From positions 124,001 through 188,000 of the forward strand of contig NZ_ABCT01000002.1 in the NCBI RefSeq assembly GCF_000170915.1: a DNA stretch of 64,000 nt, given 5' to 3'. Every line of letters begins with the position of its first letter. Position 1 is the stretch's first letter. A program made the position numbers and the translations under genes. This DNA comes from Limnobacter sp. MED105 (GTDB lineage: Bacteria; Pseudomonadota; Gammaproteobacteria; Burkholderiales; Burkholderiaceae_B). A model generated the notes under the pieces. That model saw only the letters and a list, made by a program, of their open reading frames with translations, ran no database searches and was not told where the DNA came from. Below, one piece after another: positions 54,740 to 63,699 of the stretch.

Positions 54740-55702
54740 TTAAGCAGGCACCTTCATATTCGCTGCAATCGCGCCGGCGGCCATGGCAGCCGGGGACTGA
54801 CTCAAATAGGCCTGTGCCAATTCCGTCGAACCTTCTTTGGAAGGATCGTACCATGGGCTGAAATAAGGCAACTGCTGCATCACCAGCCAAAGCGGGTTGG
54901 GCAATAACTGCTTGCGCGAGGCCTTGAACCATTCAACCCACATCCACGGCTTGTAAACCGCGGGTTTTTTCTTGGCAAAACGAGGATCTTGCCCGGCAAT
55001 ATTGGCCGCACCGTCCACCCACAAGCCAATAATCATGGGCACTACAACGGCCGCCAGGTAATAGCGCGACAAATAATCGCCACCCAAATGCTTGTACAAA
55101 TCAAATGCCACACTGCGGTGCTCCACTTCTTCAGCACCGTGCCAGCGAATCAGGTCCAGCAACACCTGGTCCGAATTCAGCTCGTCCCATTTTTTATTTT
55201 CAAGCACATACATGCCCAATACGCAGGTCATGTGTTCAATGGTGGCCACCAAGCCCAGGCGCGCCAACAACCAACGGCGCTCCAACCACGCAGGTACTTT
55301 TTTACCGAAAGGTGTGTCGTCAAGCACCACATCAAACAACCATTTCATCAACTGCTGATTGCGCTCGGTCTTGATGCCGCGCGCTGCCAGGTATTCCTCG
55401 GTGGCCGAGCTGTGCCCACGCGCATGCATGGCCTCCTGCTTGATAAAACCACGCACATCTTCTTTCAGCTTTTCATCGGTGATCCAGGGCAAGGCCTTGT
55501 TATAAAGACGGCAAAACCAGAATTCGCCAGCAGGCAAAATCAGGTTGATCTCGTTGATGAAATAACTGGCGTAGGGCTCATTCGGAATCCAGTCAATCGG
55601 CGTTTCCGACCAATCAAATTTCACATTGCGTTGTTTCAAAGGCACGTCAGTATTTGACGCAGGACGGGCGGCTTTTCTTCGCGCAGCTGTAGTGGCGGTC
55701 AT
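54740..55702 (-). CDS. PF10118-type metal-dependent hydrolase
   Basis: 320 residues. A ferritin-like metal pattern is visible: FIKQEAMHARGHSS, TIEHMTCVLG and WHGAEEVEHRSVAFD. This is the DUF/PF10118 Metal_hydrol group, which is common beside lipid and acyl-CoA genes. The Ala-rich ends look disordered. It is first in a two-gene operon with the CoA-transferase and is preceded by operator-like palindromes. Confidence 0.86.
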   Translation of the reverse strand: MTATTAARRKAARPASNTDVPLKQRNVKFDWSETPIDWIPNEPYASYFINEINLILPAGEFWFCRLYNKALPWITDEKLKEDVRGFIKQEAMHARGHSSATEEYLAARGIKTERNQQLMKWLFDVVLDDTPFGKKVPAWLERRWLLARLGLVATIEHMTCVLGMYVLENKKWDELNSDQVLLDLIRWHGAEEVEHRSVAFDLYKHLGGDYLSRYYLAAVVVPMIIGLWVDGAANIAGQDPRFAKKKPAVYKPWMWVEWFKASRKQLLPNPLWLVMQQLPYFSPWYDPSKEGSTELAQAYLSQSPAAMAAGAIAANMKVPA

Positions 55703-55729
55703 GGTGGGTCTCCGACGGCTTTGTTTAGG

Positions 55730-55760
55730 ATGACATTCTTTGATGTCATGATTTGATCAT
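55730..55760. promoter_or_regulatory. Overlapping palindromes before the metal-hydrolase operon
   Basis: ATGACAT-N6-ATGTCAT (55730-55749) and ATGAT-TTG-ATCAT (55748-55760) overlap by two bases in the intergenic gap. The layout resembles operators of TetR- or GntR-family regulators. No such regulator gene is adjacent. Confidence 0.5.
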
Positions 55761-55818
55761 AACCGGGAAGTTACAGAACCGATAGTGGATTTGCTCTAGG
55801 GAAATGAAAGATGTACTG

Positions 55819-55838
55819 TGGTGGCAAAAATGCTACCA
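55819..55838. promoter_or_regulatory. Dyad just before the PIN toxin gene
   Basis: TGGTGGCA-AAAA-TGCTACCA is an inverted repeat with one mismatch, ending six bases before the toxin ATG. It is a fitting operator for autoregulation by the ribbon-helix-helix antitoxin. Confidence 0.5.
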
Positions 55839-55844
55839 TTAATC

Positions 55845-56261
55845 ATGATTGTTGTAATTGATACCAACGTGTTTATTTCAGCCTGCCTTGGCAACGGCGA
55901 CAGCACTCGCGTAATCGAGGCGGTGCTTCTTGAAAAGATTCATCCATTAATCGGCACCGCCTTGATCAATAAGTATGAAGCTGTGCTGTCCAGACCGGTT
56001 CTATTCAAATCAAGCCGCCTGAATGACACCGAAAGAAGCAAGCTTCTGGATTTGTTTTTCTCAAAATGTAATCTTCAAAAAATTTATTTCAATTGGCGCC
56101 CCAATCTTCGCGATGAGGCAGACAATCATCTAATTGAACTGGCGATTGCCGGCAATGCAGAGGTGATCGTGACCCAAAATATCAAAGACTTCAAAGGCAC
56201 TGAGTTATTCTTTGATGGCTTAAGAATTCTGACCCCAAACCAGCTTTTAAAGGAGGTTTGA
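55845..56261 (+). CDS. PIN-domain toxin
   Basis: 138 residues from the ATG at 55845 (upstream in-frame starts at 55818 and 55830 lie over the operator-like dyad). The PIN RNase acidic residues are visible: VIDTNVFISACLG at the start, DEADNHLIELAIAG, and VTQNIKDFKG. It matches the COG1569-type toxin family. The antitoxin gene follows with no gap. Toxin-first order is less common for this type of system. Confidence 0.86.
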   Translation: MIVVIDTNVFISACLGNGDSTRVIEAVLLEKIHPLIGTALINKYEAVLSRPVLFKSSRLNDTERSKLLDLFFSKCNLQKIYFNWRPNLRDEADNHLIELAIAGNAEVIVTQNIKDFKGTELFFDGLRILTPNQLLKEV

Positions 56262-56531
56262 ATGGCGGCTCTAACTGTGCGTCTGTCCGATGAAAAACAC
56301 GCTCGCCTAAAAGCACTGGCCAAGGCGCGTGGCATTCCGCTCAATGCGCTAATTGATGAAATGACCACTCAAATGCTGGCTGAATTTGACGCTGAAACCC
56401 GTTTTCAAGTCAGGGCCATGCGTGGCATGCAAACCCCGGTGGAAGAGGGCCTCCATTTACTGGCGAAGGCGCGTGGCGATAAAACTCTCCACGACTCAAC
56501 GGTGGAATACAAACTCAACCAAAAAAAATAA
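56262..56531 (+). CDS. Ribbon-helix-helix antitoxin
   Basis: 89 residues. The N-terminal RHH pattern (LTVRLSDEKHARLKALAKARG, then IPLNALIDEMTTQML) gives DNA binding, and the polar C-terminal tail probably wraps the toxin. The start follows the toxin stop directly, with the very strong ribosome site AAAGGAGG inside the toxin gene's end, so the antitoxin may be made in excess. Confidence 0.82.
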   Translation: MAALTVRLSDEKHARLKALAKARGIPLNALIDEMTTQMLAEFDAETRFQVRAMRGMQTPVEEGLHLLAKARGDKTLHDSTVEYKLNQKK

Positions 56532-56539
56532 GCAGTGCA

Positions 56540-56571
56540 ACAAACCATGCGGCTAAAACGCCGCATGATTT
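56540..56571. terminator. Hairpin between toxin-antitoxin and YegP genes
   Basis: CATGCGGC/GCCGCATG with a 6-base loop, extended by ACAAA/TTTGT around a mismatch, gives a 13-bp stem between convergent genes. The T-runs are short, so it may work as a weak bidirectional terminator. Confidence 0.5.
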
Positions 56572-56590
56572 GTAATTGCGCAAGTAAATC

Positions 56591-56926
56591 TTAAGCGGTC
56601 GAATCTTTCACAGTGGTCGACTTGCCATTGGTTTTCACCGACTCGATTCCGTTGTCACATGCAGCCTCGCTGGCGTACATCTGGCTAGAACCAATAATTT
56701 GGTGATTGGCAGCTTTCAGGTTGAAATGGTGCTTGCCATTGGCAGCCACTTTTTTCTCGTAGCGTGCAGCGTCACCGCAATTTTTCTGAACTGACTCAAT
56801 TCCGTTTTCAGCGGCTGCTTTTGTTTTGTAAAGCTCGCTGGTCAAAATGGTTTCATGATTGCCTGCTTTCAGCACAAATCGAAACTGACCATCGCTGCTT
56901 TTGCTTAATTCAAAATAACCTGCCAT
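56591..56926 (-). CDS. YegP-family protein (two DUF1508 repeats)
   Basis: 111 residues from the ATG at 56926, with GGAG upstream. Two repeats of the DUF1508 unit are seen: YFELSKSSDGQFRFVLKAGN...SELYKTKAAAENGIESV and YEKKVAANGKHHFNLKAANHQ...MYASEAACDNGIESV. The family is small and cytoplasmic with no known function. Confidence 0.9.
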   Translation of the reverse strand: MAGYFELSKSSDGQFRFVLKAGNHETILTSELYKTKAAAENGIESVQKNCGDAARYEKKVAANGKHHFNLKAANHQIIGSSQMYASEAACDNGIESVKTNGKSTTVKDSTA

Positions 56927-57017
56927 CTCCAACTCCTTTGCTTTAGTGTTTGGTAAATGCTTTGGGTTAACCCATTTTGGTTATATCACAGGCCGGTGAA
57001 AGTTCAATGCATCAAGC

Positions 57018-57050
57018 AAAAACGGCGACCAGTTGCCCGGTCGCCGTTTC
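57018..57050 (-). terminator. Intrinsic terminator of the efflux operon
   Basis: On the minus strand AACGGCGACC/GGTCGCCGTT forms a 10-bp stem with an 8-base loop, followed by TTTTT. It lies about 22 bases after the outer-membrane gene's stop. Confidence 0.88.
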
Positions 57051-57071
57051 AAGTGCTGAAGTGCAAATCGC

Positions 57072-58517
57072 TTACTCTTTCAAGGCCACCTGCTCAGCAT
57101 TAAAGCCACCGCCCAAGGCACGAATCATGGCCAGGGTTGCACCCTGTTGACTTTGCCAGGCTGCAGCCCAACTCAGTTGTGCATTCAGCAAATTGCGTTG
57201 TGCATCCAGCAGTTCAAGCTGATTGGCCACGCCATTGTCCACGCGCAATTGGGCAAGGCGAACCACCTGAGTCAGGGTTTGAACCTGCTCCTGACGAGCC
57301 TGCAAACGCTCACGTGCTTCACGCTGCGCAACAATTGCATCGTAAATTTCCTGGAATGCCGTGCGAACACTCGCCTCGTACTGCAGCACCGCTTGATTGC
57401 GGCGGGCAATGGCTGCATCTCGTTCATTCGTCAAACGACCTGCCTGAAAAATCGGCTGTGTAATCTGAGACTGAAAGCTCCAGATTTTCGCGGGCCCAGT
57501 GAACAAATCACTCAAGTCAGCACTTTCACGACCACCAAAAGCACTCAGGCCAATGGTTGGGAAAAAGGCTTTGCGGGCCGCTTCCAGATTGGCTTCACCT
57601 GCCAGCAATTGCTGTTCTGCCGCTGCCAGATCGGGGCGGCGCAGCAGCAATTCAGAAGGTGTGTTCTCAGGCAAGATGAATATGCTGGTCAAGTTCAAGT
57701 TGTCCACACCCAAGGGTGGCAATGCCGGGGTGTTGCCACCCACAATCACGGCCAAAGCATTCTCAGCCCTGGACAATTGCTCACGCGTGTCGGGCAGTTG
57801 TGCACGCACGGCCAGCAGCTCGGCTTCGGTTTGGCGCAACTGCAGTTCATTGCTCAAACCCACGTCGTAACGCTGCTTGGCCAACTTGTAAGCTGCATCG
57901 CGACTTTCCAGTGTTTGCTCCAGCACTTTCACCTGCAGGCGCAATACACGCACCTGAGTGTGCAAAGAAGCGGCTGTTGCAGCCACGCTCAAACGCGCGC
58001 CACGCACGTTGTAGCCCTGCTGCATGAAACTTGCACGCGCTGCGTCTTCCAGCGCACCAATTCGGCCCCACAGGTCCAGCTCCCAACTGGCGCCCAAGCC
58101 GATCTGATTGCTTTCATACACATTCTGACCACCAAACACAGGCACGTTACCCGCCTGTGAGGGGCGATTGCGCCCGCTGGTGAACTGACCAAAAATGGAA
58201 GGCCATTGCTGCGACTTCGCAATACCCAGCACAGCACCCGCTTCATTCAGGCGCTCATTGGCCAGGCGAACATCCGTGTTGTTCTTCAAGGCCTGTTCAA
58301 CCACGGCGACCAGACTGGAATCGCCCAACAGCGACCACCACGCCTCGTTTTGAATGTCCTTCATGCCCACGCCTTTGACGTTTTCAGGCACGGCAACTTC
58401 AACGGGTTGCTCTGGCTTGACGGTGAACCTGTCCAGCAAGGGGATGCTGGATGCACAGCCCGTCAACGCCAAGGTTAAACCCAAGGCGATTGCAGTTTTT
58501 GGAAGGGCTTTAAACAT
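57072..58517 (-). CDS. Outer-membrane channel of RND efflux system (OprM/NodT type)
   Basis: 481 residues from the ATG at 58517. The frame is open further, but inside the RND gene. The lipobox is LALTGC. OEP repeats are seen (SVAATAASLHTQVRVLRLQ, RRNQAVLQYEASVRTAFQEIY), with LLLRRPDLAAAEQQL typical of the OprM group. It overlaps the RND pump stop by 8 bases and is third in the operon after the membrane-fusion and pump genes, so it should form the outer exit duct. Confidence 0.92.
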   Translation of the reverse strand: MFKALPKTAIALGLTLALTGCASSIPLLDRFTVKPEQPVEVAVPENVKGVGMKDIQNEAWWSLLGDSSLVAVVEQALKNNTDVRLANERLNEAGAVLGIAKSQQWPSIFGQFTSGRNRPSQAGNVPVFGGQNVYESNQIGLGASWELDLWGRIGALEDAARASFMQQGYNVRGARLSVAATAASLHTQVRVLRLQVKVLEQTLESRDAAYKLAKQRYDVGLSNELQLRQTEAELLAVRAQLPDTREQLSRAENALAVIVGGNTPALPPLGVDNLNLTSIFILPENTPSELLLRRPDLAAAEQQLLAGEANLEAARKAFFPTIGLSAFGGRESADLSDLFTGPAKIWSFQSQITQPIFQAGRLTNERDAAIARRNQAVLQYEASVRTAFQEIYDAIVAQREARERLQARQEQVQTLTQVVRLAQLRVDNGVANQLELLDAQRNLLNAQLSWAAAWQSQQGATLAMIRALGGGFNAEQVALKE

Positions 58518-61500
58518 GCTCGCCCCCTTTGTTTGTTTTAGTTTGATTGGATGAATCATTTGCTTCCTCTTCATCACCATGTTGTCGTCCACCTTTTTCA
58601 CCGCGATCAATCAAACGGTAAAACAGGGGCACAAAGAAAATGGCCAGCAATGTGGCGGCTGTCATGCCACCCATTACCCCGGTACCCACAGCGGCGCGTG
58701 CACCTGCACCAGCACCGCTTGAGAATGCCAATGGAACAACGCCCAGAATAAACGCAAACGAAGTCATCAAAATGGGGCGGAACCGCAAACGGGCTGCTTC
58801 CAGTGATGCCTCCAGGGCGCTCATGCCTTCTTCACGCTTCAACACCGCAAATTCCACGATCAAAATCGCATTTTTCGCAGCCAGACCAAGCAGCGTGACC
58901 AAGCCGATCTGGAAATACACGTCATTGGTCATGTCGCGCATCCACACCGCCAGCAATGCACCGAACAAGCCGAACGGCATGGCCAGCAGCACCGAGAACG
59001 GCAGAGTCCACTTTTCATACTGTGCAGCCAGAATCAGGAACACCATCAAGGCACCCAAGACCAGCGCAAAGCTGGATGATCCTTCAGAACGCTTTTCCTG
59101 AAACGATGCGCCGGAAAAGTCGTAGCTGAAATCGTCGGGCAACACTTCAGCGGCAATGTCCTCAATTGCTTGAATGGCCTCGCCTGAACTAATGCCGGGT
59201 GCACCACTGCCCAGCAACTTGACTGCTGGTAGATTGTTAAAACGCTCCAAAGTTTCCGGCCCCTGGGAAAACTCTACCTTGGCAAAGGCTGAAATTGGAA
59301 TCATCTCGCCTTTGTTGGAACGCACGTACATGTTGCCGATGTCAGTCGGGCTTTTGCGATATTGCGCATCCGCCGACATCAACACCTGCCAGGTGCGACC
59401 AAACTTGTTGAAGTCGTTCACGTAGTAAGTGCCCATGCTGGCGGCCAACGTGTCAAATACCTCGTTCACATTCACGCCCATTGCGCGCGCACGTTCGCGG
59501 TCTACGTCGACATACAACTGCGGGGTTCCCGGGCGCCACAGGGTTTGAACACCTGCCAGTCGCGGATCGGCATTGGCTTTGGCCATGAAGGCGTTCATCA
59601 CTTTGGCCAATTCGGCTGGCCCACCCTCGCCACGGTTTTGAATGTAAAACTCAAAGCCACCAGCATTGCCCAAACCGAAAATTGGGGGCGGTGCAAAGGC
59701 CAATACCAAACCTTCCTGAATACCCGCCGTGCGGCCGAACAACTCACCGACCAAGTCTGTGGTCACGGCCTCGCGGTCGTCCCAATGGCGTTGGGTGACA
59801 AACATGGTCGCAGCATTGTTCTTGAAGCTGCCACCCAAAAAGTCGAAGCCTGTAAATGCCACTGAATACTCGTTGGCCGGGTTGGCTGCCACCGCATCCA
59901 CCACTTCAGCAACCACCTTGTCCGTGCGCTGCAATGTGGCGCCATCCGGCAAAAACACCGCAGCAATAAAGTAGCCTTGGTCCTCATCTGGCACCAATGA
60001 GCCTGGAGTGGCCCTGAACAAACCAGCGGTCACAACCAGCATCACCAAAAACAGGCCGATACCGATGGCCGGGCGCATGCTGATGAATTTCACACCACCC
60101 ACATACTTGCTGGTTACACGCGCAAACCAGTTGTTGAATGCGGTGAAAAACTTGCCCGGTTTTTTGTGTTCATGCTTAAGCAGCAATACGCACAGTGCTG
60201 GCGTCAGGGTCAAGGCAACAATGCCTGACACAATCACGGCGATCGCGATGGTGATCGCAAACTGCCGGTACAACTCACCAGTCAAACCACCCAGGAAACC
60301 AATCGGAATAAACACGGCCGACAACACCAGCACAATCGCAATCACCGGGCCGGTCACTTCCTGCATGGCCTTGATCGCAGCCTTGCGGGCGCTCAAGCCT
60401 TCCTCGTGCATGATTCGTTCAACGTTTTCCAGCACCACAATCGCGTCGTCCACCACAATACCAATGGCCAGCACCATGCCGAACAAAGTCAAGGTGTTGA
60501 TGGAATAACCCAGCAGGTACAAGCCAGCGAAAGCGCCCAACAGGGACACCGGCACAGCCACGATTGGAATCAGCGTGGCACGCCAGTTCTGCAAAAACAC
60601 GTACACAACAATGAACACAAGGATCATCGCTTCGATCAGCGTTTTTACCACTTCGCGAATCGACACTTCCACGAAACGTGTGGTGTCGTACGGCACTGCA
60701 TAGTCAAGCCCTTCCGGAAAGTCTGCAGCAATTTCATCCACTGTGTTCTTCACAGTTTGAGCCACATCCAGTGCGTTCGCACCGGGCTGCAGAAACACGC
60801 CCACCAGGGTGGCTGGTTTGCCATTGATTCGACCTGTGAAGTCGTAATCCTTGGAACCCAGTTCCACTCGGGCCACGTCTTTCAAGCGAAGTGAAGATCC
60901 GTCCGGATTCACACGAATCAAAATGTTTTCAAATTCCTCTGGCTCACTCAAACGCCCTTGAGCTGTGACGGTGTAGACCAGCTCCTGTCCGTTGTTGTTG
61001 GGCGCCTGGCCCACCTTGCCTGCCGCAAACTGCGCGTTTTGCTCGTTCAGTGCAGCGGCAATGTCACCCGCGGTCAACTTCAACTGGGCCATGCGATCGG
61101 GTTTAATCCAGATTCGCATGGCATAGTCTTTTGCACCAAAAATCTGGACGTTGGTTGTACCCGGAATACGCTTGATGCGGTCCAGCACGTTCAAGGTCAC
61201 GTAGTTCGAGGTGTAGAAGTCGTCAAACCGGCCATCTTCAGAGTAAAACGCCAACACCTGCAAGAATGACGATGAACCCTTGTTCACAGTCACACCTTGC
61301 CTGCGCACTTCCTGCGGCAAGATGTTTTCCACCTGCTTCACGCGGTTGTTCACGTTCAGGGCGGCCTGGTCAGGGTCGGTGCCAATCTCGAACGTCACCA
61401 TGATTTCAACCACGCCACTGCTGGCCGAAGTCGAACTCATGTACATCATGTCTTCCACACCATTGATAGCGTTTTCAATGGGTGCGGCCACGGTGCTGGC

Positions 61501-61674
61501 AATCACTTCCGCCGAAGCACCGGGGTACACTGCGCGAACCTGAACGACAGGCGGTGCAATTTCAGGGTACTGGGCAATTGGCAAACCACGCATGGCGGCC
61601 AAACCCGCCAGCATGATGAAAATCGACAATACGGCCGCAAACACAGGCCGGTCGATAAAAAATTTCGAAAACAT
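58510..61674 (-). CDS. RND multidrug efflux pump (AcrB/MexB type)
   Basis: 1054 residues, the usual HAE1 length. It starts FSKFFIDRPVFAAVLSIFIM and shows the proton-relay Asp pair in GIVVDDAIVVLENVERIMHEE, the phenylalanine- and glycine-rich segments of the porter domain (FGAKDYAMRIWIKPDRM) and PFGLFGALLAVW near the end. About 12 membrane helices in two halves with large periplasmic loops are expected. It exports drugs, detergents or solvents with its fusion protein and OprM-type partner. Confidence 0.96.
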   Translation of the reverse strand: MFSKFFIDRPVFAAVLSIFIMLAGLAAMRGLPIAQYPEIAPPVVQVRAVYPGASAEVIASTVAAPIENAINGVEDMMYMSSTSASSGVVEIMVTFEIGTDPDQAALNVNNRVKQVENILPQEVRRQGVTVNKGSSSFLQVLAFYSEDGRFDDFYTSNYVTLNVLDRIKRIPGTTNVQIFGAKDYAMRIWIKPDRMAQLKLTAGDIAAALNEQNAQFAAGKVGQAPNNNGQELVYTVTAQGRLSEPEEFENILIRVNPDGSSLRLKDVARVELGSKDYDFTGRINGKPATLVGVFLQPGANALDVAQTVKNTVDEIAADFPEGLDYAVPYDTTRFVEVSIREVVKTLIEAMILVFIVVYVFLQNWRATLIPIVAVPVSLLGAFAGLYLLGYSINTLTLFGMVLAIGIVVDDAIVVLENVERIMHEEGLSARKAAIKAMQEVTGPVIAIVLVLSAVFIPIGFLGGLTGELYRQFAITIAIAVIVSGIVALTLTPALCVLLLKHEHKKPGKFFTAFNNWFARVTSKYVGGVKFISMRPAIGIGLFLVMLVVTAGLFRATPGSLVPDEDQGYFIAAVFLPDGATLQRTDKVVAEVVDAVAANPANEYSVAFTGFDFLGGSFKNNAATMFVTQRHWDDREAVTTDLVGELFGRTAGIQEGLVLAFAPPPIFGLGNAGGFEFYIQNRGEGGPAELAKVMNAFMAKANADPRLAGVQTLWRPGTPQLYVDVDRERARAMGVNVNEVFDTLAASMGTYYVNDFNKFGRTWQVLMSADAQYRKSPTDIGNMYVRSNKGEMIPISAFAKVEFSQGPETLERFNNLPAVKLLGSGAPGISSGEAIQAIEDIAAEVLPDDFSYDFSGASFQEKRSEGSSSFALVLGALMVFLILAAQYEKWTLPFSVLLAMPFGLFGALLAVWMRDMTNDVYFQIGLVTLLGLAAKNAILIVEFAVLKREEGMSALEASLEAARLRFRPILMTSFAFILGVVPLAFSSGAGAGARAAVGTGVMGGMTAATLLAIFFVPLFYRLIDRGEKGGRQHGDEEEANDSSNQTKTNKGGEHV

Positions 61675-61684
61675 GTGTTACCCC

Positions 61685-62947
61685 TTATTGCTTCTGCTCA
61701 GTGGCTGCAGGTGCTGCGGCCTCGGCTGCTGCAGGCTGCGCATCGGCACCTGCAATCACGGGTTGTACGGGTGTTCCGGGCGGGGCTTTCATGAAACCAT
61801 CGGTCATCACTTTGTCACCAGCAACCAGTCCATCGGTTACGACCCACTGATCACCTTTCCACTGGGCAACCTGAACGGGGCGCGGCGCCACGGTATTCTC
61901 CGGGCTGACTGTCATTACGACCTTGCCGCCTTCCGGGTTCTCAAGCACGGCACGTTGTGGCAACAACACGGCATTTTTTTGCACCGCACCGCTAACACGC
62001 ACACGCACAAATTGCCCTGGGCTTAACACTTCCTTGTCGTTGGCCAACACAGCACGCGCATCCACCGTGCCGGTGGCCGGGTTCACACGTACGTCCTGGA
62101 ATCCCAACTTGGCTTTCAAACCCATGGGCTTGCCATCGGCACCCAGCACCTCAACCACCAAATCACCATTGCTCAAGGAAACCGCACCACTTGCAATGCC
62201 TTTGCGCAATTGCTCATGGTCTTTTTCAGGAATGCCAAAGTTCACATACACCTGGTCGATCTGGGTGACCGTGGTCAACAATTCAGAAGGACCGGATACA
62301 AAACTGCCCTCAGAGTAAAGCGAGCGGCTTGCAAAGCCATTGACTGGCGATTCCACCCGTGCATACTCCAGATTCAGGCGAGCTGTGCGAACCGCAGCGC
62401 TGGCTACCTGCAGGTCAGCTTTGGCCACCTCAAATGCCGATTGCGCGTTGTCCAATTCAGACTGTGACACCGCTTTACTATCAGCCAATGGCATTACCCG
62501 TTTGTAATCACGTTCAGCTTGAGCGGCGCGAACCCTGGCAGCATTTTCATCAGCCAAGGCACGGGCCAAAGCGGTTTGGTAGGGTGCGTTGTCCAAGCTG
62601 TACAAAGATTGGCCTTTCTTCACTCGGCCGCCTTCTTCAAACTGGCGGCGCTCGATAATACCGGCCACACGGGCTCGAATTTCAACCTCTCGCAGGCCGG
62701 CGATTTGAGCTGGATATTCGTAGGTCAGTTCCAGCGGTTCGGTTTTCACCTCAACCACCGGAACAGGTGCAGCCTGGCCGGCACCGGGACCACCGGGGGC
62801 CTGAGCATCGGCGCCCTGGCCACAGCCCAGCAACAAGGCGCTGGACAAAACAGTCACCAGCAGCGCGGGCAGAAGGGTGGCTCCTGCAAATGCGCGGCTG
62901 TAGGGGGAAGCTTGGGTTTGCTTTGATTTCAATGAGTTGCTGTGCAT
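61685..62947 (-). CDS. Membrane-fusion protein of RND efflux (AcrA/MexA type)
   Basis: 420 residues from the ATG at 62947. The upstream frame passes over the operator and the regulator's 5' end. The lipobox LLLGC puts the lipid on Cys42. The lipoyl halves, the alpha-hairpin (LARALADENAARVRAAQAERDYKRV, SQSELDNAQSAFEVAKADLQ) and the beta-barrel are in order. It bridges pump and outer channel. It lies 10 bases before the pump gene. Confidence 0.94.
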   Translation of the reverse strand: MHSNSLKSKQTQASPYSRAFAGATLLPALLVTVLSSALLLGCGQGADAQAPGGPGAGQAAPVPVVEVKTEPLELTYEYPAQIAGLREVEIRARVAGIIERRQFEEGGRVKKGQSLYSLDNAPYQTALARALADENAARVRAAQAERDYKRVMPLADSKAVSQSELDNAQSAFEVAKADLQVASAAVRTARLNLEYARVESPVNGFASRSLYSEGSFVSGPSELLTTVTQIDQVYVNFGIPEKDHEQLRKGIASGAVSLSNGDLVVEVLGADGKPMGLKAKLGFQDVRVNPATGTVDARAVLANDKEVLSPGQFVRVRVSGAVQKNAVLLPQRAVLENPEGGKVVMTVSPENTVAPRPVQVAQWKGDQWVVTDGLVAGDKVMTDGFMKAPPGTPVQPVIAGADAQPAAAEAAAPAATEQKQ

Positions 62948-63014
62948 GATATGTGCCCTGTTATATCCTTGTGGGAATTTTTCGGGTTGATTTAATGACC
63001 GAGAAGTCAGATAA

Positions 63015-63038
63015 TACATACATACATGAGTGTATGTA
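63015..63038. promoter_or_regulatory. AcrR-type operator
   Basis: A 24-base palindrome, TACATACAT at the left and GTGTATGTA at the right with six bases between, lies in the divergent gap. As I recall, the E. coli AcrR operator has the same length and half-sites TACATACA/TGTATGTA. It is placed to control both the pump operon and the regulator gene. Confidence 0.75.
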
Positions 63039-63068
63039 AATAATTTTTTCAATTTGGCGTAGACGATT

Positions 63069-63689
63069 GTGGTAAGAAAAACGAAGGAAGAAGCGCAGGA
63101 AACCCGCAACCTGATTCTCGATACGGCCGAAGCCGTGTTCTCGGAAAAAGGGGTATCGAGGACCACGCTGAACGACATTGCCAAAGCCGCAGATTTAACG
63201 CGGGGGGCCATTTATTGGCATTTCAAGAACAAAGCCGACCTGTTTGACGCCATGTTACAACGCGTAATATTACCGATGGATGAATTCATCGCCACGCCCG
63301 ACCTGCACCCAGAACAACAACCGCTGGCCTACCTGCGTACCCGCTCAATGCATGTGGTGCGCACTTTGGCAGAAGACCCCCGCACACAGCGGGTTTTTGA
63401 CATCGTGATGCACAAAGCGGAAATGGTCGACGACATGTTGCCTATTCGCGACCGCCATTTGGAAGCGATTCAAGGCTGCATTCAAACCATTGAAACAGAC
63501 TTTCAGGCCGCTATCGACAAAGGCGAATTGCCAGCAAATACCAACGCCCGCCAGGCAGCGATTGGTTTGCATGCCTTGATTGACGGGCTTTTCGCCAACT
63601 TTGTACTTAGCCCGAATCTGTTTGATTTGATGGAACAGGCTGAATTCACGATCGACAATTACCTCAATGGCATGGCCAGTAGGAAGTAA
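63069..63689 (+). CDS. TetR/AcrR-family efflux repressor
   Basis: 206 residues from a GTG at 63069. The N-terminal helix-turn-helix (VSRTTLNDIAKAADLTRGAIYWHFKNKADLF) and the first-helix pattern RKTKEEAQETRNLILDTAEAVF match AcrR/TtgR-type regulators. The ligand-binding part ends with the FANFVLSPNLFDL segment of that group. It is divergent from the efflux operon and should repress it and itself until a drug binds. Confidence 0.93.
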   Translation: MVRKTKEEAQETRNLILDTAEAVFSEKGVSRTTLNDIAKAADLTRGAIYWHFKNKADLFDAMLQRVILPMDEFIATPDLHPEQQPLAYLRTRSMHVVRTLAEDPRTQRVFDIVMHKAEMVDDMLPIRDRHLEAIQGCIQTIETDFQAAIDKGELPANTNARQAAIGLHALIDGLFANFVLSPNLFDLMEQAEFTIDNYLNGMASRK

Positions 63690-63699
63690 CAGATCTTGT

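Noticed and set aside
57147-58160. 337-codon frame opposite the outer-membrane channel gene
   Set aside because: A long shadow of the well-supported OprM-type gene, rich in Gln, His and Cys as expected from antisense reading of a GC-skewed gene.
62948-63211. Upstream extension of the membrane-fusion protein
   Set aside because: It would translate through the operator palindrome and the regulator's first codons and would bury the signal peptide.
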